Below, one piece after another: positions 6,494-10,926 of a stretch of DNA of 10,926 nucleotides. Under the pieces are notes generated by a model, which was not told the DNA's origin, did not search any database, and saw nothing but the letters and a program-made list of their open reading frames with translations. How positions within the stretch are numbered: position 1 is the first letter of the stretch; each line of letters starts with the position of its first letter. The stretch comes from Psychrobacter sp. UBA3483. GTDB taxonomy: Bacteria > Pseudomonadota > Gammaproteobacteria > Pseudomonadales > Moraxellaceae. The position numbers and the translations under genes are program-made. Location: contig NZ_DFQS01000048.1 in assembly GCF_002377905.1 (NCBI RefSeq), positions 1-10,926 of the forward strand, read 5' to 3'.

Positions 6494-7507
6494 ATGACCG
6501 CCACCGATTTACCTGCCAAGCCTTATCGAAATACTACTTCTGATGCATCTATTAATAACCCATCTGCATGCGCCAGCACACTTGATGACAGCTTTGCTGC
6601 TATTGACTGGCAAGCGCCATGGCTGTGTCATTTACATCAATTGGCCTACCTAAGCAAAAGCATTACCCAACTCAGTGTGTTACAGACTGACACCGCGAAT
6701 GTCGATAAAGTTGAAAATACACCTGATATTATTGCAAAGGTATTGAATACAGCATTACAGCAACAGGCTAATGGCCTACTTCAGCCATTACCGCAAACCA
6801 AACCTGCGCTAAGCAATCAAGCCGAAACCTTACAATTCGTCTCGCAGAAGGCGCTACCAGAAGGCGAAGCGTACGAGCGTTTTATCGGCACCACCGGCAA
6901 TATCCCGACCCGTGATAACTTGCATGATTTATTTAACGGTAGTATTTGGCTCACCTTTCCTAAAACCAAAGCCCTGCTGAATTATTATCATATGCTTGAG
7001 ATTAAGCTGCAAGGTATCGGCGCCAGTCGCGGCCGTGTCCGCGATACCATTACCGTCTTTGATGAAAATGGCGCGATATTGGTCACCGCTGAGTCTAGTA
7101 TCGGTAAGGCGTTGATTGATTTTAATTGGCAGGAAAGTTTGGTTGCACCGCGTGACAAATGGGACGAGCCAAAGCAACTTAATAACCAAGCTCAAGCAGC
7201 AGTTTATATTTTTGGTCATGCACTGTTAGAGAAGCTACTGCACCCACGCAAGGCATTATGCGCTCATAGTATCGTGATAAATGTCACGCAAGAATTTTTT
7301 GCCCTATCGCTATCTGAGCGTATCAATCATTTGGATCAAAAAGTGGCCGATTATATGGACGCGTTATTATCAGAGCCAGATGTGTCCCCGCGCAAACTGT
7401 CGCCATTGCCCATTTTGGGCGTGCCACACTATTGGGCAGAAAATGTCCAGCCGAGCTTTTATGATGACAGCCACGTCTTTCGTAGCGGTCGCCGCCGTCA
7501 AAAATAA
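6494..7507 (+). CDS. DUF3025 family protein
   Basis: The 337-residue soluble protein has the marks of the DUF3025 family: IDWQAPW (37-43), FVSQKALPEGEAYERFI (115-131), the signature PTRDNLHDLFNGSIWLTFPKTKALLNYYH (138-166), RDTITVFDENGAILV (183-197), IFGHALLEKLLHPRKAL (239-255) and the C-terminal LPILGVPHYWAENVQPSFYDD..VFR (305-330). The conserved charged and aromatic residues in the HDLFN and GVP..W.EN segments suggest an enzyme, but no activity is known for the family. The first 35 residues are polar and unlike the rest; the true start could be later, though the ATG at 6494 has an AGAG stretch upstream and a plausible promoter. It is monocistronic: no gene follows for nearly 490 bases. Confidence 0.88.
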   Translation: MTATDLPAKPYRNTTSDASINNPSACASTLDDSFAAIDWQAPWLCHLHQLAYLSKSITQLSVLQTDTANVDKVENTPDIIAKVLNTALQQQANGLLQPLPQTKPALSNQAETLQFVSQKALPEGEAYERFIGTTGNIPTRDNLHDLFNGSIWLTFPKTKALLNYYHMLEIKLQGIGASRGRVRDTITVFDENGAILVTAESSIGKALIDFNWQESLVAPRDKWDEPKQLNNQAQAAVYIFGHALLEKLLHPRKALCAHSIVINVTQEFFALSLSERINHLDQKVADYMDALLSEPDVSPRKLSPLPILGVPHYWAENVQPSFYDDSHVFRSGRRRQK

Positions 7508-7687
7508 AAGATAAGTTCATACCTTGCCAGTTAATTGTCAAAGCTTAACCGCTAAGGAACTGACGCATTGCGGCGTTTACGATTGTGCCACGATTCAACA
7601 CCATCTAGACGTTAACAAAGCATCGCTTATTTGTTATGGTAAAAGGACGTTAGTGTTAAACGCTAAACAGATGCTTATATCTTTTGT

Positions 7688-7751
7688 TAACGGCACTTTT
7701 ACTCCAATAACCGTTATTCATAAACAGTTTGTTAAAATAAAAGCACCGTTA
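7688..7751. repeat. Nested inverted repeat upstream of acnA
   Basis: The arms TAACGGCACTTTTA (7688-7701) and TAAAAGCACCGTTA (7738-7751) pair at 12 of 14 positions, with a 2x2 internal mismatch. The 36-base loop contains another perfect palindrome, AATAAC-C-GTTATT (7706-7718). The hexamer TAACGG or its complement occurs three times here. It could fold as an RNA stem or be a multi-site protein operator. Confidence 0.45.
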
Positions 7752-7794
7752 GTCACGACACTTAGCTATTGATAAATATTTCGCTCTTGTCAAA

Positions 7795-7828
7795 AAAACG
7801 AGCACTTTTTTAAAACGAGCGCTTTTTA
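7795..7828. repeat. 17-base tandem direct repeat
   Basis: AAAACGAGCACTTTTTT (7795-7811) is followed directly by AAAACGAGCGCTTTTTA (7812-7828), with differences only at positions 10 and 17 of the unit. The A-tract and T-tract flanks make each unit partly self-complementary. It lies about 170 bases upstream of the acnA start. Confidence 0.7.
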
Positions 7829-7929
7829 AAAATAGGTGTCGCTATTCGATTTAAGCACATTCATTTAAATTAAGAAGAAATGAACCACCATCTATTTAGC
7901 CACCAGTTATCAGCATGAATACTTACGGA

Positions 7930-7959
7930 TTGATAGTCATATCAACTGCACGGTAATTT
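7930..7959 (+). promoter_or_regulatory. acnA promoter candidate with overlapping inverted repeat
   Basis: TTGATA (7930-7935) and TAATTT (7954-7959) are 18 bases apart, a good sigma-70 pair. Start of transcription near 7966 would give a leader of about 30 bases before ATG 7996 and would exclude the alternative ATG at 7960. TTGATAGTCATATCAA (7930-7945) is a perfect 6-4-6 inverted repeat covering the -35 box, the usual place for a repressor or activator site. Confidence 0.5.
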
Positions 7960-7995
7960 ATGCTTAGGATCTATAACAACGATAAGGAAGCTACC

Positions 7996-10782
7996 ATGAG
8001 TGATATTTTTAATGTAAAAGACACGATTGAAGTCGCTGGCAAGGAGCATGCTTATTATAGCTTGCCCAAGCTGACCGACACTTACGAGAACATCAGCAAA
8101 CTGCCATTTTGTATGAAAATCGTCTTAGAAAACCTCTTACGTAACGAAGACGACGGTCAATCTGTCGGTAAAAACCACATCGAAGCAGTCGCAAATTGGG
8201 ACGCTGGCGCAGAAGCGTCAAAAGAAATCGCCTTTATGCCAGCGCGTGTGGTCCTGCAAGATTTCACCGGTGTACCATCGGTGGTTGATTTGGCAGCGAT
8301 GCGTGATGCAGTGGTTGAGCTTGGCGGTCGTGCTGAGCAGATTAACCCCTTTATCCCAAGTGAATTGGTCGTTGACCACTCAGTACAGGTCGACGCTTAT
8401 GGCCGCGAAGATGCACTGGATTTAAACGAGAAAATTGAGTTTAAGCGTAATAACGAGCGTTATGAGTTTTTACATTGGGGCAAGAACGCCTTTAAAAACT
8501 TTGTCGTTGTGCCACCAGCAACTGGTATCGTGCATCAGGTTAACCTTGAGTATCTAGCGCGTGTGGTAATGGCTGCTGAAGTAGATGGTGAGCTGACCGC
8601 TTATCCTGATACGGTATTTGGTACAGACAGTCACACGACGATGATTAATGGTATTGGTGTGCTAGGTTGGGGTGTTGGCGGTATCGAAGCGGAAGCGGCG
8701 ATGCTCGGTCAACCATCATCCATGCTCATCCCACAAGTGGTCGGTTTTGAGCTCAAAGGTAAATTGACCGAAGGCGTGACCGCAACGGATTTGGTACTAC
8801 GCGTCGTTGAGATGTTACGCGCTCACGGTGTGGTTGGTAAATTCGTCGAATTTTATGGCGAAGGTTTACACAGTATGCCCCTCGCTGACCGTGCAACCAT
8901 TGCCAACATGTCACCAGAATACGGCGCGACTTGTGGTATTTTCCCGATTGACCAAATGGCGATTGATTATCTGCGTCTGTCAGGTCGTGAAGAAAGCCAG
9001 ATTGAGCTGGTTGAAAAATATGCCAAGGCGCAAGGTTTATGGCACGATGCTGATACCCCGGCGGCGACGTATTCAAGTAAGCTTGAGCTTGATTTATCAT
9101 CCGTAAAACCAGCCCTAGCCGGTCCGAACTTGCCACAGCAGCGTATCAACTTATCTGATATGCATGAAAAATTTGGCGAAACTTTAGAGAAAATGACCAA
9201 AGATCGCAAGTCAGAAATCGAAGGCAAAGTGCGCTTTGACCAAGAAGGTGGTGAGCAAGAACAAGCCGATAGATTGTATGCCAAACCACATGTCTTCTCT
9301 GATGTCGATATCGATGATAAAAGCCACAAACTGCGCGATGGTTCAGTCGTTATCGCCGCTATTACCTCTTGTACCAATACGTCAAACCCAGCGGTAATGA
9401 TTGGTGCAGGTTTGGTGGCGAAAAAAGCCGCTGTAAAAGGTCTAAAAGCCAAACCTTGGGTCAAAACCTCATTGGCACCAGGCTCAAAAGTCGTTACCGA
9501 TTATCTTGAAAAAACCAAGCTGATGGATGAGCTAGAAAAAACGGGCTTTTATTTGGTTGGTTATGGTTGTACCACCTGTATCGGTAACTCAGGTCCACTT
9601 TTAGAGTCGATTGAAAAAGGTATTGAAGAAAACGATTTGGTTGCCGCTGCGGTGCTATCTGGTAACCGTAACTTTGAAGGGCGTATTCACTCGCACGTCA
9701 AAGCCAGCTATTTAGCATCGCCACCGTTGGTGGTTGCTTATGCATTAGCCGGGACAGTGGATATTGACCTGACCACGCATCCGCTAGGACAAGACCAAGA
9801 GGGGAATGATGTCTATCTAAAAGACATCTGGCCAACGTCTGATGAAATTAATGAGCTGATTGCCAATAATATCGACGCCGATATGTTCCGCAAAAACTAC
9901 GGTGAAGTGTTTGACGGTAGTGCCGCATGGAACGCCATTAGCTCAGCCGATAGCCAGCTGTATCCATGGAGCGAAGAATCTACTTATATTAAAAACCCAC
10001 CGTTCTTTGATGGTATGACCATGCAGCCAGAAGGTATTCCTGATATCGAAGGCGCACGTATCTTGGGTCTATTTGGCGATTCAATCACCACTGACCATAT
10101 CTCGCCAGCCGGTAATATCGATCCAGATTCTCCTGCAGGCAGATATTTGCAAGAGCGCGGTGTGATGCAAGCCGACTTCAATAGCTATGGTTCGCGCCGT
10201 GGTAACGATGCGGTCATGACCCGCGGCACCTTTGCCAATATCCGTATCAAAAATCAGATGATGGGCGGCAAAGAGGGCGGCTATACCTACTACTTTAAAA
10301 GCGACAACGCCACGCTACAAGACGGCGAAGAAATGGCCATCTATGACGCGGCGATGAAGTATAAAGAAGACAAGCGTCCGCTCGTGGTACTTGGCGGGGC
10401 AGAATATGGCTCTGGTTCTAGCCGTGACTGGGCCGCGAAGGGTACTATTCTACTCGGCGTAAAAGCGGTATTGACCAGCTCTTTTGAGCGTATTCACCGT
10501 TCAAACCTAGTTGGTATGGGTGTATTACCATTGACCTTTAAAGACGGTGAAAATGCCGCGACCTATAATCTCGACGGCTCTGAGGTGCTTAGCATTACCG
10601 GTCTGAATAATGGCGAAAGCAAGACCGCCAAGGTTACGGCCACACGTGCTGATGGCTCAACTGAGAGCTTTGATGTCAATGTCATGCTGCAGACGCCAAA
10701 AGAGCGCGAGTACGTGCGTCATGGCGGCGTATTGCACTATGTGCTACGTCAGTTAGCTGCTGAGAGCAAAAACGCAGCGTAA
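7996..10782 (+). CDS. acnA: Aconitate hydratase AcnA
   Basis: AcnA interconverts citrate and isocitrate in the TCA cycle and glyoxylate shunt, in the cytoplasm, with a [4Fe-4S] cluster. The AcnA/IRP1-type protein is complete at 928 residues. The cluster ligands are Cys459 (ITSCTN), Cys525 and Cys528 (GYGCTTCIGNSGPL); their spacing of 66 and 3 equals that of human IRP1. Other active-site segments are FGTDSHTTMINGIGVLGWGVGG (Asp211-Ser-His213) and the swivel-domain GSGSSRDW (805-812). It is longer than E. coli AcnA (891) partly because of an insert in the acidic, Glu/Lys-rich stretch before ITSCTN. I start it at ATG 7996, which has AAGGAAG (7984-7990) five bases upstream; an in-frame ATG at 7960 lies upstream of the probable transcription start and lacks such a site. 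No prp genes adjoin, which argues against the related 2-methylcitrate dehydratase AcnD. Confidence 0.96.
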   Translation: MSDIFNVKDTIEVAGKEHAYYSLPKLTDTYENISKLPFCMKIVLENLLRNEDDGQSVGKNHIEAVANWDAGAEASKEIAFMPARVVLQDFTGVPSVVDLAAMRDAVVELGGRAEQINPFIPSELVVDHSVQVDAYGREDALDLNEKIEFKRNNERYEFLHWGKNAFKNFVVVPPATGIVHQVNLEYLARVVMAAEVDGELTAYPDTVFGTDSHTTMINGIGVLGWGVGGIEAEAAMLGQPSSMLIPQVVGFELKGKLTEGVTATDLVLRVVEMLRAHGVVGKFVEFYGEGLHSMPLADRATIANMSPEYGATCGIFPIDQMAIDYLRLSGREESQIELVEKYAKAQGLWHDADTPAATYSSKLELDLSSVKPALAGPNLPQQRINLSDMHEKFGETLEKMTKDRKSEIEGKVRFDQEGGEQEQADRLYAKPHVFSDVDIDDKSHKLRDGSVVIAAITSCTNTSNPAVMIGAGLVAKKAAVKGLKAKPWVKTSLAPGSKVVTDYLEKTKLMDELEKTGFYLVGYGCTTCIGNSGPLLESIEKGIEENDLVAAAVLSGNRNFEGRIHSHVKASYLASPPLVVAYALAGTVDIDLTTHPLGQDQEGNDVYLKDIWPTSDEINELIANNIDADMFRKNYGEVFDGSAAWNAISSADSQLYPWSEESTYIKNPPFFDGMTMQPEGIPDIEGARILGLFGDSITTDHISPAGNIDPDSPAGRYLQERGVMQADFNSYGSRRGNDAVMTRGTFANIRIKNQMMGGKEGGYTYYFKSDNATLQDGEEMAIYDAAMKYKEDKRPLVVLGGAEYGSGSSRDWAAKGTILLGVKAVLTSSFERIHRSNLVGMGVLPLTFKDGENAATYNLDGSEVLSITGLNNGESKTAKVTATRADGSTESFDVNVMLQTPKEREYVRHGGVLHYVLRQLAAESKNAA

Positions 10783-10809
10783 TAGTCAATTAAGCTTAGT
10801 ATAATAAGA

Positions 10810-10848
10810 AGCCCAATCCCAGTTAAAGTAAGGGATTGGGCTTTTTTT
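10810..10848 (+). terminator. Rho-independent terminator of acnA
   Basis: A perfect 11-base-pair stem, AGCCCAATCCC (10810-10820) with GGGATTGGGCT (10832-10842), has an 11-base loop and runs into seven T residues (10842-10848). It lies 28 bases after the acnA stop. The A-run preceding the stem is short, so it is mainly one-directional. Confidence 0.93.
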
Positions 10849-10903
10849 ATGGAGATTTTTATGCTGTGATAATTCTAAGACTCAAACTTTCTCAGTCAAC
10901 AGC

Positions 10904-10926
10904 CTAGGGCGTGTCTTCAATTGGAT
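10904..10926. mobile_element. Possible outer end of an insertion sequence at the window edge
   Basis: After the acnA terminator the sequence reads CTAG (10904-10907) followed by GGCGTGTCTTCAATTGGAT to the window edge. A GGGCGTGTC start next to CTAG or TA recalls the terminal repeats of some IS5-family elements, from memory. No transposase is visible because the window ends here. Confidence 0.22.

Larger units (their letters stand above)
7508..7995. other. Long gene-free region upstream of acnA
   Basis: This 488-base gap lies between the DUF3025 gene and acnA. I see no credible gene: an ORF of 82 codons from a TTG at 7524 has no ribosome binding site and no family resemblance. The region is full of short repeats: TTAGTGTT/AACGCTAA (7650-7666), a larger inverted repeat with an inner palindrome (7688-7751), a 17-base tandem duplication (7795-7828), and an inverted repeat at the acnA promoter (7930-7945). 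It likely holds the acnA regulatory region and could encode a small RNA. Confidence 0.6.

Noticed and set aside
7524..7772. 82-codon ORF in the acnA upstream gap
   Set aside because: It starts at TTG without a ribosome binding site, resembles no family I know, and runs through the inverted repeats; more likely a chance reading frame.
7960..7995. Upstream in-frame ATG extending AcnA by 12 residues
   Set aside because: It sits at the -10 box of the likely promoter and lacks a ribosome binding site, while ATG 7996 has AAGGAAG at the right distance.
8753..9464. Long antisense and shifted ORFs inside acnA
   Set aside because: They are shadows of a strongly conserved coding frame with all aconitase motifs intact.
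1..10926. CRISPR arrays, tRNA or rRNA genes, prophage genes
   Set aside because: No regularly spaced repeats, cloverleaf-like sequences or phage structural genes were found on reading both strands.

Overview
The window looks like a chromosomal segment of a gammaproteobacterium of the Moraxellaceae, most like Psychrobacter. This rests on the flavour of the housekeeping proteins (HisF, an APH-fold homoserine kinase, YafJ, YchJ, a DUF3025 protein, a long AcnA), the moderate GC of the core genes and the gene mix. The genus is an inference from memory, not a database match.

Layout. Positions 1-129 hold no gene. hisF (histidine biosynthesis) is read leftward. Divergently from it runs a tight rightward block: thrB (homoserine kinase with an extra C-terminal domain), a DUF2007-like small protein, and yafJ (class II glutamine amidotransferase). 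Only 25 bases after yafJ come two AT-rich genes that overlap by one base: a 313-residue soluble protein of no family I can name, then a 163-residue protein with four predicted membrane segments. They converge on ychJ, which is probably co-transcribed leftward with a YdjM/DUF457-type membrane metal hydrolase. A DUF3025 gene runs rightward from the same intergenic region. After a roughly 490-base gap rich in small repeats lies acnA (aconitase, with all three iron-sulfur cysteines), closed by a strong rho-independent terminator. The last ~20 bases may be the outer end of an insertion sequence.

How the parts relate. Most genes are ordinary metabolism: histidine and threonine synthesis and the TCA cycle. 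They do not form one pathway. The outlier is the pair at 3629-5061. Its GC is far lower than its neighbours, 12 of 14 arginines in the first gene use AGA/AGG (I see none in adjacent yafJ), and the two genes are translationally coupled. The best reading is a horizontally acquired two-gene module, one soluble and one four-helix membrane protein, inserted at the yafJ-ychJ junction. That is a common form for anti-phage or stress modules, but the sequence does not prove such a role. Secondary points of interest are the domain fused to homoserine kinase and the structured acnA upstream region.
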